Positions 14,194-23,295 of a stretch of 64,000 nt of DNA are shown in pieces. Position numbers and translations under genes: made by a program. Location of the stretch: NCBI GenBank assembly GCA_018241445.1, contig JAFEDT010000007.1, positions 124,001-188,000 on the forward strand, read 5' to 3'. The number at the start of each line of letters is the position of its first letter. Position 1 is the first letter of the stretch. The notes beneath the pieces were generated by a model that had not been told where the DNA came from, did not search any database, and was given only the letters and a program-made list of their open reading frames with translations. This DNA comes from Pseudomonadota bacterium (GTDB lineage Bacteria; Pseudomonadota; Gammaproteobacteria; Steroidobacterales; Steroidobacteraceae).

Positions 14194-14975
14194 GCCCGGC
14201 GAAGCGCCTGGAACTGTTCCGTCGCCTGCGCGCGGCCAACCCGGCGCCGACGACCGAACTCCTGTACAGCACGCCGTTCGAACTGCTGGTAGCGGTGATG
14301 CTGTCGGCGCACACCACCGACAAGAGCGTCAACGCCGCCACCCGCAGGCTGTTCCCGGCCGCCAACACGCCGGCCGCCATCCTCGCCCTGGGGGTGGAGG
14401 GCGTAAAGGAATACATCCGTACCGTCGGCCTTTACAACACCAAGGCGGCCAACCTGATCGGACTGTGCCAGCAGCTGGTGCAGCTGCACCAGGGCCAGGT
14501 GCCCGACAGCCGCGAGGCCCTCGAGGCGCTCCCGGGAGTGGGCCGCAAAACGGCCAACATCATTCTCAACATGGTATTTGGCCACAGCGAGATCGCGGTC
14601 GACACGCATATCTTTCGCGTGGCCAACCGCACCGGCATCGCCCCCGGCAAGACCCCGCGGGAAGTCGAGCAGGGCTTGCGCGCCGTCACGCCGGCGGAAT
14701 TCGCGCACGACGCGCACCACTGGCTGCTGCTGCACGGGCGCTACGTGTGTCTTGCGCGCTCACCGCGCTGCCCGGACTGCATCCTGCGCGACCTGTGCGG
14801 TTACCGCGACAAGACACCGGTCCGCAAGGCCCCCGTGCGCCGCGGTATCGCCGCGGCCGTGCGGGCCGCTGCCGCCAGATCCGCCGCGCGGGCGGACAAG
14901 CCTGCCGCGGCCGGCCGGCGTACCAGAGGCACTGCGGCCCCACGCACAACCGCGCGCAGGGGCCGCGGGAACTGA
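14190..14975 (+). CDS. nth: endonuclease III
   Basis: Base-excision repair glycosylase/AP lyase for oxidised pyrimidines. The helix-hairpin-helix [15 protein letters not shown] with the catalytic Lys is present, as is the Asp-bearing [11 protein letters not shown] and the 4Fe-4S cluster ligands [17 protein letters not shown]. The start is GTG, overlapping the rsxB stop (GTGA). At 261 residues it is about 50 longer than E. coli Nth because of a basic tail rich in Arg, Lys, Ala and Pro. Confidence 0.96.
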   Translation: MSPAKRLELFRRLRAANPAPTTELLYSTPFELLVAVMLSAHTTDKSVNAATRRLFPAANTPAAILALGVEGVKEYIRTVGLYNTKAANLIGLCQQLVQLHQGQVPDSREALEALPGVGRKTANIILNMVFGHSEIAVDTHIFRVANRTGIAPGKTPREVEQGLRAVTPAEFAHDAHHWLLLHGRYVCLARSPRCPDCILRDLCGYRDKTPVRKAPVRRGIAAAVRAAAARSAARADKPAAAGRRTRGTAAPRTTARRGRGN

Positions 14976-14980
14976 AGGCC

Positions 14981-15430
14981 ATGTCCTTCTTCCAGGACCA
15001 GTCGCGCCAGCAGCTTCGCAGCCGGTACCTGGAAGCATGGCGCAAATACCGCGCCCGCGCCCCGCTCGAGCCGCTGGAAGCACAGCTCGCCGCGGTGATC
15101 GCCGAGCATCCCGAGTACGTGCCGTGGCTGGAATCCGCCACCGCGCTGGAGGATGAGTTCCGCCCCGAGGGCGGACAGTCCAACCCCTTCCTGCACATGG
15201 GGCTGCACCTGGCAGTGCGCGAACAGGTTGCCACCGACCGCCCCGCGGGCATTGCCCAGGTCCACCGCGCGCTGGCGCAGCGGCTCAAGGACGCGCACGC
15301 GGCCGAGCACACCATGATCGAGGTGCTGGCCGAGACCCTGTGGGAGGCGCAGCGCGCTGGCCGGCAACCAGACGAGCAGGTCTACCTGGAGCGGCTGCGG
15401 CGGCTGCCGGCCGGGCGCGCACCGGCATGA
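14981..15430 (+). CDS. DUF1841 family protein
   Basis: 149-residue soluble protein of unknown function. The N-terminus MSFFQDQSRQQLRSRYLEAW, the segment IAEHPEYVPWLE and the central NPFLHMGLHLAVREQV are typical of DUF1841. It starts five bases after nth, so it belongs to the rsxB-nth transcript. No catalytic motif stands out. Confidence 0.85.
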   Translation: MSFFQDQSRQQLRSRYLEAWRKYRARAPLEPLEAQLAAVIAEHPEYVPWLESATALEDEFRPEGGQSNPFLHMGLHLAVREQVATDRPAGIAQVHRALAQRLKDAHAAEHTMIEVLAETLWEAQRAGRQPDEQVYLERLRRLPAGRAPA

Positions 15431-15496
15431 CCGGCTGCCCGCCCGGGAATACAGTGCGCGGATCACGGCGAATATGAAGTTGGTGCGCGGGAGGCC

Positions 15497-18394
15497 ATGT
15501 TGCTCGGGCTGATCGTCCTGCTGCCGTTTCTGGGCAGCCTGGCTGCTGCGTTTGTGGGTCCGCACGCCCGCAACGCCGCGGCGTGGCTTGCAGGACTTAC
15601 CGCCCTGGCGTGCGTCCTGCTCCTGGCGGCTCTATTTCCGCAGGTCGCGGGCGGGGACATCGTGCGGCTTGACGTTGCGTGGATGCCGCGTTTTGGGCTT
15701 GCGCTGAGCTTCAGGCTGGATGGCTACGCCTGGTTGTTCGCCATGCTGGTCGCCTCGATGGGTGCGCTGGTGGTCATCTATGCGCGCTACTACATGTCGC
15801 CCGGCGATTCCGTGCCACGCTTTTTCTCGTTCCTGCTGGCGTTCATGGGCGCCATGCTCGGCACGGTACTGTCGGGCAACCTGATCCAGCTTGTCGTGTT
15901 CTGGGAACTCACCAGCCTTACCTCGTTCATGCTGATTGCATATTGGTACCAACGCGAGGATGCGCGACGCGGGGCCCGCATGGCGCTCATCGTGACGATG
16001 GGCGGTGGCCTGAGTCTGCTGCTCGGGGTGCTGATGCTGGGCGCGGTCGTCGGCGGTTACGATCTGGACACGGTGCTTGCAGCCGGCGATACCATTCGCG
16101 CCCACCCCTGGTATCCGGCAGTCCTGCTGCTGATCGTTGCAGGCGTACTGACCAAGAGCGCCCAGTTCCCCTTTCATTTCTGGCTGCCGCAGGCGATGGC
16201 CGCGCCGACGCCGGTATCAGCCTACCTGCACTCTGCAACCCTGGTCATGGCCGGCGTTTTCCTCTTGGCCCGATTGTGGCCTGCCCTGCACGGTACGGAC
16301 CTGTGGTTCTGGGTAATTTCAGGCGCCGGCGGCGCCTCGCTGTTGATTGGCGCCTTTTCCGCCACATACCAGCGCGATCTGAAAGGGGTACTGGCGTACT
16401 CGACGATCAGTCATTTGGGATTGATCACGCTGCTGCTCGGCATGGACAGCCCCCTGGCGCTGGTGGCGGCGGTGTTTCACATGATGAATCACGCCACGTT
16501 CAAAGCCTCGTTATTCATGGCGGCTGGCATCATTGAGCACGAAACCGGAACACGCGACATCAAACGGCTGCGCGGCCTGCGTCACCTGATGCCGATCACC
16601 GCCACGGTCGCAACAGTGGCTGCCGCTGCGATGGCCGGGGTGCCGCTCATGAATGGATTCCTTTCGAAGGAAATGTTCTTTGCCGAAGCAATCGTTGCCG
16701 GCAGCGCCAGCGGCTTGCGTTTCACATTCCCCCTCATGGCCACCCTTGCCGGGGTCTTCAGCGTTGCCTACTCGCTGCGCCTGATTGACCGGGTGTTTCT
16801 GGGCCCGGTTGCGCAGGATCTGCCGCGCATGCCGGGGGAGCCCACCCGGGGCATGCTGCTGCCGAGCGCCGTCCTGGTCGCTGCGTGTCTGCTGGTCGGC
16901 GTCCTGCCGGCGCAAACGGTCGGGCCGCTGCTGCACATCGCCGCCCGGTCGATCCTGGGGCCTGCACTCCCGCAGTATGAGCTGGCAGTCTGGCACGGGT
17001 TCAGCGCGCCACTGCTGATGAGCCTCGTCGCGCTCTCGGGCGGCGTTGTGTTCTACGTGGCCCAGTCGCGGCGCGGCCGCACCTTTGCACCGACGCCACT
17101 GTTGTCCCGATGGGATGCGGCGCGCATGTTCGACATCGTCAATGCGGTCGTCATTCGCGGGTCCGGCCGGGTGGCTGGCCTGCTCTTTCCCTCGCGCCTG
17201 CAGTTGCAGGTGCTGATGATTTTCCTGGCCGCCATTGTCGCGGGGATGCTGCCATTGCTGCGTACCGGCCCGGGCGGCGGCAATTTGCCGCTGACAACGT
17301 TCGATCCTTCGTTCGGCCTGCTGTGGCTGGCTGGCGCGGCCTGTGCCATTGGAGCGGCGTTCCGGGCCAAATTCCATCGCCTGGCGGCGTTGATCATGGT
17401 GGGCGGAGTCGGCCTCGTGACCTGCCTGACCTTTGCCTGGTTCTCGGCACCGGATCTGGCCCTCACTCAAGTGGCAGTCGAGGTCGTCACCCTGGTCCTC
17501 ATCCTGCTCGGATTGCGATGGCTCCCGGAACGTCTCGACAGCGAGGCGCTCCGACGGCGAACGCCGCGCGCGCGGGCTCGTCGTGCCAGGGATCTGGTCG
17601 TAGCCCTGATCGCAGGCGGCGGGGTCAGTGTTCTGACCTATGCGGTACTGCGCCGGTCCGGCGCAGGCGTGCTCACGCCCTTTTTCCTGAAAAACTCCCT
17701 GGAGCAGGCCGGCGGACGCAATGTCGTCAACGTGATGCTGGTCGATTTTCGCGGCTTTGACACCTTTGGGGAGATCACCGTGGTAGGCATCGTTGCCATC
17801 ACCGTGTACGCACTCCTGCGCCGGTTCCGCCCGGCACCCGAGAGCATGGCGCCGACGCGTTTTGAATCCCGCGCGTCCGCGGAGGAGATGGCGCTTGCCC
17901 ATGTGAATGACCCGCTGCCGCCCGGCGAATTCAGGATTGCAGCCGTATTGGCGCGCCCGCTTCTGCCGCTGGCGGGCGTGGTCTCGCTATACCTGCTGGT
18001 GCGCGGGCACCATGCGCCGGGCGGCGGCTTCGTCGGTGGACTGGTCATGGCGAGCGCCGTGATCGCCCAGTACATGCTGAACGGCACGATCTGGGTGGAG
18101 TCGCGCCTGCGGGTTCATCCGCTGAACTGGATCGGTATTGGCCTGTTGACGGCTGCCGCCGCTGGCTTGAGCGCGTGGGCCTGGTCTCTGCCATTCCTCA
18201 CCGCGCTTACCGCAAGCGTACATCTGCCGCTGGTCGGTGAGATCGATCTTGCGAGCGTCCTGCTCTTTGACGCGGGGGTGTACCTGCTCGTGGTCGGCGC
18301 GACACTGCTGATTCTCGTGGCGCTGGCCCATCAATCTCTGCGCCGGCCGCGCAAGACGGTCACACCCGTGGCTGCACCGCTGGAAGACACCTGA
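15497..18394 (+). CDS. mnhA: Mrp Na+/H+ antiporter subunit A, with B domain fused
   Basis: 965-residue polytopic membrane protein, the main subunit of a multicomponent monovalent cation/proton antiporter. Residues about 1-500 are homologous to complex I NuoL (AQFPFHFWLPQAMAAPTPVSAYLHSA with conserved Lys/His; MMNHATFKASLFM). After about residue 590 a DUF4040-like part (APDLALTQVAVEVVTLVLIL) and then an MnhB domain (LARPLLPLAGVVSLYLLVRG, HAPGGGFVGGLV) follow, so A and B are one chain. GGGAGG sits just before ATG 15497. The stop overlaps the C subunit start (TGATG). Confidence 0.95.
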   Translation: MLLGLIVLLPFLGSLAAAFVGPHARNAAAWLAGLTALACVLLLAALFPQVAGGDIVRLDVAWMPRFGLALSFRLDGYAWLFAMLVASMGALVVIYARYYMSPGDSVPRFFSFLLAFMGAMLGTVLSGNLIQLVVFWELTSLTSFMLIAYWYQREDARRGARMALIVTMGGGLSLLLGVLMLGAVVGGYDLDTVLAAGDTIRAHPWYPAVLLLIVAGVLTKSAQFPFHFWLPQAMAAPTPVSAYLHSATLVMAGVFLLARLWPALHGTDLWFWVISGAGGASLLIGAFSATYQRDLKGVLAYSTISHLGLITLLLGMDSPLALVAAVFHMMNHATFKASLFMAAGIIEHETGTRDIKRLRGLRHLMPITATVATVAAAAMAGVPLMNGFLSKEMFFAEAIVAGSASGLRFTFPLMATLAGVFSVAYSLRLIDRVFLGPVAQDLPRMPGEPTRGMLLPSAVLVAACLLVGVLPAQTVGPLLHIAARSILGPALPQYELAVWHGFSAPLLMSLVALSGGVVFYVAQSRRGRTFAPTPLLSRWDAARMFDIVNAVVIRGSGRVAGLLFPSRLQLQVLMIFLAAIVAGMLPLLRTGPGGGNLPLTTFDPSFGLLWLAGAACAIGAAFRAKFHRLAALIMVGGVGLVTCLTFAWFSAPDLALTQVAVEVVTLVLILLGLRWLPERLDSEALRRRTPRARARRARDLVVALIAGGGVSVLTYAVLRRSGAGVLTPFFLKNSLEQAGGRNVVNVMLVDFRGFDTFGEITVVGIVAITVYALLRRFRPAPESMAPTRFESRASAEEMALAHVNDPLPPGEFRIAAVLARPLLPLAGVVSLYLLVRGHHAPGGGFVGGLVMASAVIAQYMLNGTIWVESRLRVHPLNWIGIGLLTAAAAGLSAWAWSLPFLTALTASVHLPLVGEIDLASVLLFDAGVYLLVVGATLLILVALAHQSLRRPRKTVTPVAAPLEDT

Positions 18395-18741
18395 TGGAAG
18401 TGGTCTACGCCCTCGCGACCGGGATCCTGGCTGGCGCAGGAGTATGGCTGCTGCTGCGACCCCGCACCTTCCAGGTGCTGATGGGGCTGACGCTCTTTTC
18501 CTATGCGACCAATCTGTTTATTTTTGGAATGGGCCGGCTCGCGGTGCATCGGGTACCCATGATTGATGGGGGCGCCGCCTCCGTTGACCCGGCTCTGTAC
18601 GCCGACCCCGTGCCGCAGGCGCTCACTCTCACCGCCATCGTCATCGGGTTTGCCACCACCGCATTGTTCCTGGTCGTGCTGCTCGCGCTGCGTGGCCTCA
18701 CCGGCACGGATCATGTGGATGGAAGAGAGCCGGAGGCATGA
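18394..18741 (+). CDS. mnhC: Mrp antiporter subunit C
   Basis: 115-residue protein homologous to NuoK, with three membrane helices. GVWLLLRPRTFQVLMGLTLF, the conserved DPVPQALTLTAIVIGFATTA and a short polar C-terminus are characteristic. Start and stop both overlap neighbours (TGATG with A, ATGA with D). Confidence 0.95.
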   Translation: MEVVYALATGILAGAGVWLLLRPRTFQVLMGLTLFSYATNLFIFGMGRLAVHRVPMIDGGAASVDPALYADPVPQALTLTAIVIGFATTALFLVVLLALRGLTGTDHVDGREPEA

Positions 18742-20387
18742 ATGCGATTCTGCGCCACCTGATCGTCCTGCCAGTCGTGGTCCCGCTTGTTGCGGGCGCA
18801 GTGATGTTCTTTGTCCCGGAAGCGCGCCGCACGGCGCGGGTGGCACTCGCCGCCGCCTCAATGTTGATGCAACTGGCCGTGGCTGCCGGGCTCGTGTATC
18901 TGACAAGCGATGCGGCGCCATTCATCTGGCCCGAAGGTGTGGGCGTCTATGCGATCGGCGGCTGGCCGGCGCCTTTCGGCATCGTGCTGGTGGTCGACCG
19001 GCTGTCTGCGGTGATGCTGACACTGGGCGCCGTCGTGGCGCTGTCTACCCTGGCCTACTCCGTTGCGCGCTGGGATAAGCCCGGGCAACCGTTCCATTCC
19101 TTGTTTCAGTTCATGACGATGGGGCTCAACGGCGCCTTCCTGACGGGGGATCTGTTCAATCTCTTTGTGTTTTTCGAGATCCTGCTTGCGGCCTCCTATG
19201 GGCTGCTGCTGCGCGGCGGGGGCGCATTGCGGGTCAAGCTGAGCCTGCATTACATCACCGTCAACCTGATCGCCTCCGCTTTGTTCCTGCTGGGTGTCGC
19301 CTTGATCTACGGCGTGGCCGGCACTCTGAACATGGCGGACCTGTCAGGCCGCGCCGCGGCGCTGGCCGCCGGTGATCGTGCGCTGCTCGATGCAGGTGCA
19401 GCGATCCTGGTGATCGCCTTTCTGACCAAGGCTGCCAGCTGGCCACTCAATTTCTGGCTCCCGGGCGCCTACTCGGTCGCCCTGGCACCGGTGGCCGCGG
19501 CCTTTGCCATGATGACCAAGGTGGGATTTTACGCGCTGCTGCGCCTCGGCACGCTGACGCAGGAGTACGAGACACTCTACGGCGCGCTGCTGTACATCGG
19601 GCTTGCGACCCTCGCGTCCGGCATGATCGGCATGCTCGCCTCGATACACCTGGCGCGGGCAATCGCGTATTCCGTCCTGGTGTCCATGGGTATTCTGCTG
19701 GCCGCCCTGGGCCTGCGCATCGAAGCGCTCACGACTTCCATTTTGTTCTATCTGATCATCTCGGTCCTCACGACCTGCACCTTCTTCATGCTGAGCGGCA
19801 TGACCGACCGCACGCGCGTCACGGATCCAGCGGATGCCGCCCCGGACAGCGTCGCGGAACAAGCCCCCACCGGATATAGCGCCTATGGCATCAAGCAACC
19901 CTCGACCTATGCGAGCGGTGAGGATGTCGGCATCGCAATCCCAGCCGCCAGGGCCTTCCTCGGCATGGGCTTCGTTTGCTGCGTGCTGCTCGTGAGCGGC
20001 CTGCCGCCGCTGCCGGGCTTTATTGCGAAATTCGCGCTGCTGGCCACGGTGCTGCGCTCGCCATCAGTCCACGACGCCCCCGTGTCAACGTGGATCGTGT
20101 GCGCTGCGCTGGTACTCTCGGGGTTCGTCAGCATCATTGCCCTGAGCCGCATCGGCATGCGGCTTTTCTGGAGTCCGGCTGCGCGCACTACCCCGCGCTT
20201 GCGACTGCTGGAAGCAACCCCGATCGCAGCGCTGATACTGCTGTGCGCCGGCCTGGCCGTCGCGGCGGATCCGGTCACCCGCTACCTGGAGCGTGCTGCG
20301 CGCTCACTTCACCATCCCGACACGTACATTCACGCTGTATTGTCGCGGGACACCCGCCGTGAGCAAGCCCGGGGGCGCAAGCCATGA
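18738..20387 (+). CDS. mnhD: Mrp antiporter subunit D
   Basis: 549-residue NuoM/N-like proton-channel subunit with about 14 membrane helices. Conserved features include FLTGDLFNLFVFFEILLAAS with the helix-5 Glu and FLTKAASWPLNFWLPGAYSV with the Lys of the channel. A loop around residues 355-395 (TRVTDPADAAPDS and onward) is polar and longer than usual. ATGA overlaps on both sides. Confidence 0.95.
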   Translation: MNAILRHLIVLPVVVPLVAGAVMFFVPEARRTARVALAAASMLMQLAVAAGLVYLTSDAAPFIWPEGVGVYAIGGWPAPFGIVLVVDRLSAVMLTLGAVVALSTLAYSVARWDKPGQPFHSLFQFMTMGLNGAFLTGDLFNLFVFFEILLAASYGLLLRGGGALRVKLSLHYITVNLIASALFLLGVALIYGVAGTLNMADLSGRAAALAAGDRALLDAGAAILVIAFLTKAASWPLNFWLPGAYSVALAPVAAAFAMMTKVGFYALLRLGTLTQEYETLYGALLYIGLATLASGMIGMLASIHLARAIAYSVLVSMGILLAALGLRIEALTTSILFYLIISVLTTCTFFMLSGMTDRTRVTDPADAAPDSVAEQAPTGYSAYGIKQPSTYASGEDVGIAIPAARAFLGMGFVCCVLLVSGLPPLPGFIAKFALLATVLRSPSVHDAPVSTWIVCAALVLSGFVSIIALSRIGMRLFWSPAARTTPRLRLLEATPIAALILLCAGLAVAADPVTRYLERAARSLHHPDTYIHAVLSRDTRREQARGRKP

Positions 20388-20881
20388 AACGAGTTGCGAG
20401 GTCCGTGTCGCCCTTCCTGGTGCTGGCGCTTACCGCAGTGTGGCTGCTACTGAACCAGACGCTCGATCTGGCACAAATTGCACTGGGCGCCGTCCTGGCC
20501 GTGGGCCTGGCGTGGTCGGCGTCGGCGCTGCGCCCCGTGCAGACCCGCCTGCGGCGGCTGGATGTCGCACTTGCCCTCACGATGGTGGTGCTCGCTGACA
20601 TTGTGAGCTCGAGCGTCGCGGTCGGCCGGCTGGTCCTCGCCTGGGGCCACGCCCGTGAATTCCGCCCGGGGTTTCTCACGATCCCCATCGAGTTGCGCAA
20701 TCCGTATGGGCTTGCGGCACTGGCGGTCATCGTAACCTCGACTCCAGGCACGGTGTGGGCGGGGCTTTCTCCGGCCGGTGATGCGCTGACCCTGCACGTG
20801 CTCGACCTGAAGGACGAGGACGAGTGGATCCGGCACTTCAAGCAGCGCTACGAGCGACCCCTGACAAGGATCTTCCAATGA
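20384..20881 (+). CDS. mnhE: Mrp antiporter subunit E
   Basis: 165-residue membrane subunit E. The C-terminal half carries the family signature TIPIELRNPYGLAALAVIVT, TPGTVWAGLS and LHVLDLKDEDEWIRHFKQRYERPL. Overlaps D and F by ATGA. Confidence 0.94.
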   Translation: MKRVARSVSPFLVLALTAVWLLLNQTLDLAQIALGAVLAVGLAWSASALRPVQTRLRRLDVALALTMVVLADIVSSSVAVGRLVLAWGHAREFRPGFLTIPIELRNPYGLAALAVIVTSTPGTVWAGLSPAGDALTLHVLDLKDEDEWIRHFKQRYERPLTRIFQ

Positions 20882-21159
20882 ACAATCTCCCCGCATCGGC
20901 CGCAGGTTTTGCCGCGCTTTGTTTTGTCGGCGCGATGCTCATTGCGCTCCTGCGCCTCTTTCGCGGCCCGTCTGCACAGGACCGTGTGCTTGCTTTCGAC
21001 ACTTTCTATGTCAACGGCACGCTTACGCTGCTGATGCTGGGCATCCGCACCGCCTCGACCGTCTACTTCGAGGTGGCGCTGCTGATCGCGATGTTCGGCT
21101 TCATCGGGACCACTGCGCTTGCCAAGTTCCTGTTGCGCGGCGAGGTCATCGAGCCATGA
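20878..21159 (+). CDS. mnhF: Mrp antiporter subunit F
   Basis: 93-residue three-helix subunit. The conserved LLRLFRGPSAQDRVLAFDTF, the short loop and the Glu-containing YFEVALLIAMFGFIGTTALAKFLLRG match MnhF. ATG 20878 was chosen over an upstream in-frame ATG because it overlaps the mnhE stop (ATGA) and gives the normal N-terminus. Confidence 0.93.
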   Translation: MNNLPASAAGFAALCFVGAMLIALLRLFRGPSAQDRVLAFDTFYVNGTLTLLMLGIRTASTVYFEVALLIAMFGFIGTTALAKFLLRGEVIEP

Positions 21160-21497
21160 TCACCTGGACGCTGCCAGTCTGGGCTGCGCTGCCGGTCACG
21201 CTGCTCCTTGTCTGCGGGGGAACATTTTCACTGATCGGCGCGCTTGGGCTGTTGCGAATGAAGACGTTCTATGCCCGGATGCACCCGCCCACGATGGGCG
21301 CTACCCTGGGTGTCGGCTGCGTGCTGATCGCATCGATGCTGCTCTCGACAGCGATTCTCCACCACCCGGTGACGCACGAGTTGCTGATCATGCTGTTCAT
21401 GGCGCTGACCTCGCCCATCAGCGCGATGACATTGATGCGCGCGGCCATGCACCGCGCCCGAACTACGCCTTCTTCTTCGGGATATACAGGTCCGTGA
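21156..21497 (+). CDS. mnhG: Mrp antiporter subunit G
   Basis: 113-residue last subunit. It shows GGTFSLIGALGLLRMKTFYA, then ARMHPPTMGATLGVGCVL and the final helix ELLIMLFMALTSPISAMTLMRAA. Its start overlaps mnhF and its final 35 bases overlap the end of lpdA on the other strand. No terminator is visible between these convergent operons. Confidence 0.93.
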   Translation: MITWTLPVWAALPVTLLLVCGGTFSLIGALGLLRMKTFYARMHPPTMGATLGVGCVLIASMLLSTAILHHPVTHELLIMLFMALTSPISAMTLMRAAMHRARTTPSSSGYTGP

Positions 21498-23295
21498 GTG
21501 TGCCCTCGAAGGCCTCGGCCGCGCCGGCAACCGTCTCCGACAGGGTCGGATGCGGATGGATGGTCAGGCCGATGTCGGCGGCGTCGCAGCCGTTCTCGAT
21601 GGCCAGCGCGACCTCGCTGACCAGCTCCCCGGCATTGGTGCCGACGATGCCGGCGCCCAGCACCCGGTGGGAGTCCGGCTCGAACAGGATCTTCGTGAAC
21701 CCCTCGTCCCGCCCCAGCGAAAGCGAGCGGCCGTTGGCGATCCAGGGGAAGGCGCCCTTGCGGAAGACGGTTCCGCGGGCCTTTGCCTCGGTTTCCGTGA
21801 GACCTGCCCAGGCAATCTCGGGATCCGTGTAGGCCACCGAGGGAATCACGCGCCAGTCCGCGGCGCGCTTCTCGCCGGCGGCGACCTCGGCGGCCACCTT
21901 GCCCTCGTGCATGGCCTTGTGCGCCAGCAGCGGCGGGCCGGCAATGTCGCCGATCGCGAAGATGTGTGGCACGTTGGTGCGCATCTGCCGGTCGACCGGG
22001 ATGAAACCGCGTTCCGATACCGTGACACCGGCAAGCTCCGCGCCGATCTCATGGCCATTGGGTGACCGCCCCACCGCGACCAGTACGCGGGAGAAGACCT
22101 GCGGCGCGGGCGCCTTGTCACCCGCAAAGCTGACCCGCAGCCCCTCCTTGAGGGCCTCGACTCCCGTCACGCGCGTGCCGGTCAGGATCTGGCGGTAGCG
22201 CGCCCGTATGCGCTTCTCGAGCGGGCGCAGCAGATCCGGGTCGCAGCCGGGCATCAACTGTGGCGTCAGTTCCACCACGCTGACCTTCGCGCCCAGCGCG
22301 TCGTACACGCACGCCATTTCCAGGCCGATGATGCCGCCGCCGATCACCAGCAGCTCGCCTTCGATGCCGCCGAGTTCCAGTGCGCCGGTGGAATCGATGA
22401 CGCGCGGGTCGTCGGGCAGGCCGGGCAGGCGCACCGACTCCGAGCCGGCGGCGATGATGCACTGCTCGAAGCGCACCCGCTGCACGGCGCCGCCGTCGTT
22501 CACCTCGAGCAGATTTGGCCCCAGAAAGCGGCCGCTGCCGCGCAGCACCTCCACTTTGCGCTGCTTCGCCAGCACCACCAGACCGCCGGTCAGCTTGCCG
22601 ACCACCGAGTTCTTCCAGGCGCGCAGGCGGGTGCTGTCGATTTGCGGTGAGCCGAAGCTGACGCCGTGCCCGGACATCTCGCGGGCTTCCTCGATGACAC
22701 GCGCCGCATGCAGCAGTGCCTTGGAGGGGATGCAGCCGACATTCAGGCACACGCCGCCCAGTTGCTGCCAGCGCTCCACCAGCAGCACCTTCATCCCGAG
22801 GTCGGCGGCACGGAACGCGGCGGTGTAGCCGCCGGGGCCGGAACCGAGCACCAGCAGCTGCACGCTGCCATCGGCCTGCGCCGCCTGCACCACGCCCGCG
22901 GCGGATGCGGCCGGTCCGGGCATGCGCACCGTGTCGCCCGCCGCGGCTGCGGCCGGCACGCGCACGGTATCGCCCGCCGCCGTGGGCGATGTCACCGGGA
23001 CCGGTGCGGCAGTGGCTGCGGGCGCGGCGGTCGCCGCTGCCGGCCCGGCGCCCGCGGCTGCCGCGTCCACGCGCGCGATGAGCGATCCCTTGGATACCTT
23101 GTCACCGCGCTTCAACAACACTTCCATGATCACGCCCGCCGCGGCGGACGGCACGTCCATGGAGGCCTTGTCGGTTTCCAGGGTCACCAGCGGCGAGTCC
23201 ACGGCGACGGAGTCGCCGGCCTTCACCAGCACCTCCACCACCGACACGTCGCTGAAATTTCCGATGTCGGGAATCGTCAGATCGACGCGGCTCAC
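21463..23295 (-). CDS. lpdA: dihydrolipoyl dehydrogenase with N-terminal lipoyl domain (PDH E3)
   Basis: 610-residue FAD enzyme that reoxidises dihydrolipoamide with NAD+. Residues 1-80 are a lipoyl domain with the target Lys in ETDKASMDVPS. An Ala/Pro linker contains two copies of AAGDTVR(V/M)P. The flavoprotein part begins QLLVLGSGPGGYTAAFRAAD, with the redox-active disulfide in GGVCLNVGCIPSK and the C-terminal dimer-interface His-Glu (IGLTIHPHPTLSETV). The GTG start overlaps the aceF stop (GTGA). Confidence 0.96.
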   Translation of the reverse strand: MSRVDLTIPDIGNFSDVSVVEVLVKAGDSVAVDSPLVTLETDKASMDVPSAAAGVIMEVLLKRGDKVSKGSLIARVDAAAAGAGPAAATAAPAATAAPVPVTSPTAAGDTVRVPAAAAAGDTVRMPGPAASAAGVVQAAQADGSVQLLVLGSGPGGYTAAFRAADLGMKVLLVERWQQLGGVCLNVGCIPSKALLHAARVIEEAREMSGHGVSFGSPQIDSTRLRAWKNSVVGKLTGGLVVLAKQRKVEVLRGSGRFLGPNLLEVNDGGAVQRVRFEQCIIAAGSESVRLPGLPDDPRVIDSTGALELGGIEGELLVIGGGIIGLEMACVYDALGAKVSVVELTPQLMPGCDPDLLRPLEKRIRARYRQILTGTRVTGVEALKEGLRVSFAGDKAPAPQVFSRVLVAVGRSPNGHEIGAELAGVTVSERGFIPVDRQMRTNVPHIFAIGDIAGPPLLAHKAMHEGKVAAEVAAGEKRAADWRVIPSVAYTDPEIAWAGLTETEAKARGTVFRKGAFPWIANGRSLSLGRDEGFTKILFEPDSHRVLGAGIVGTNAGELVSEVALAIENGCDAADIGLTIHPHPTLSETVAGAAEAFEGTLTDLYIPKKKA

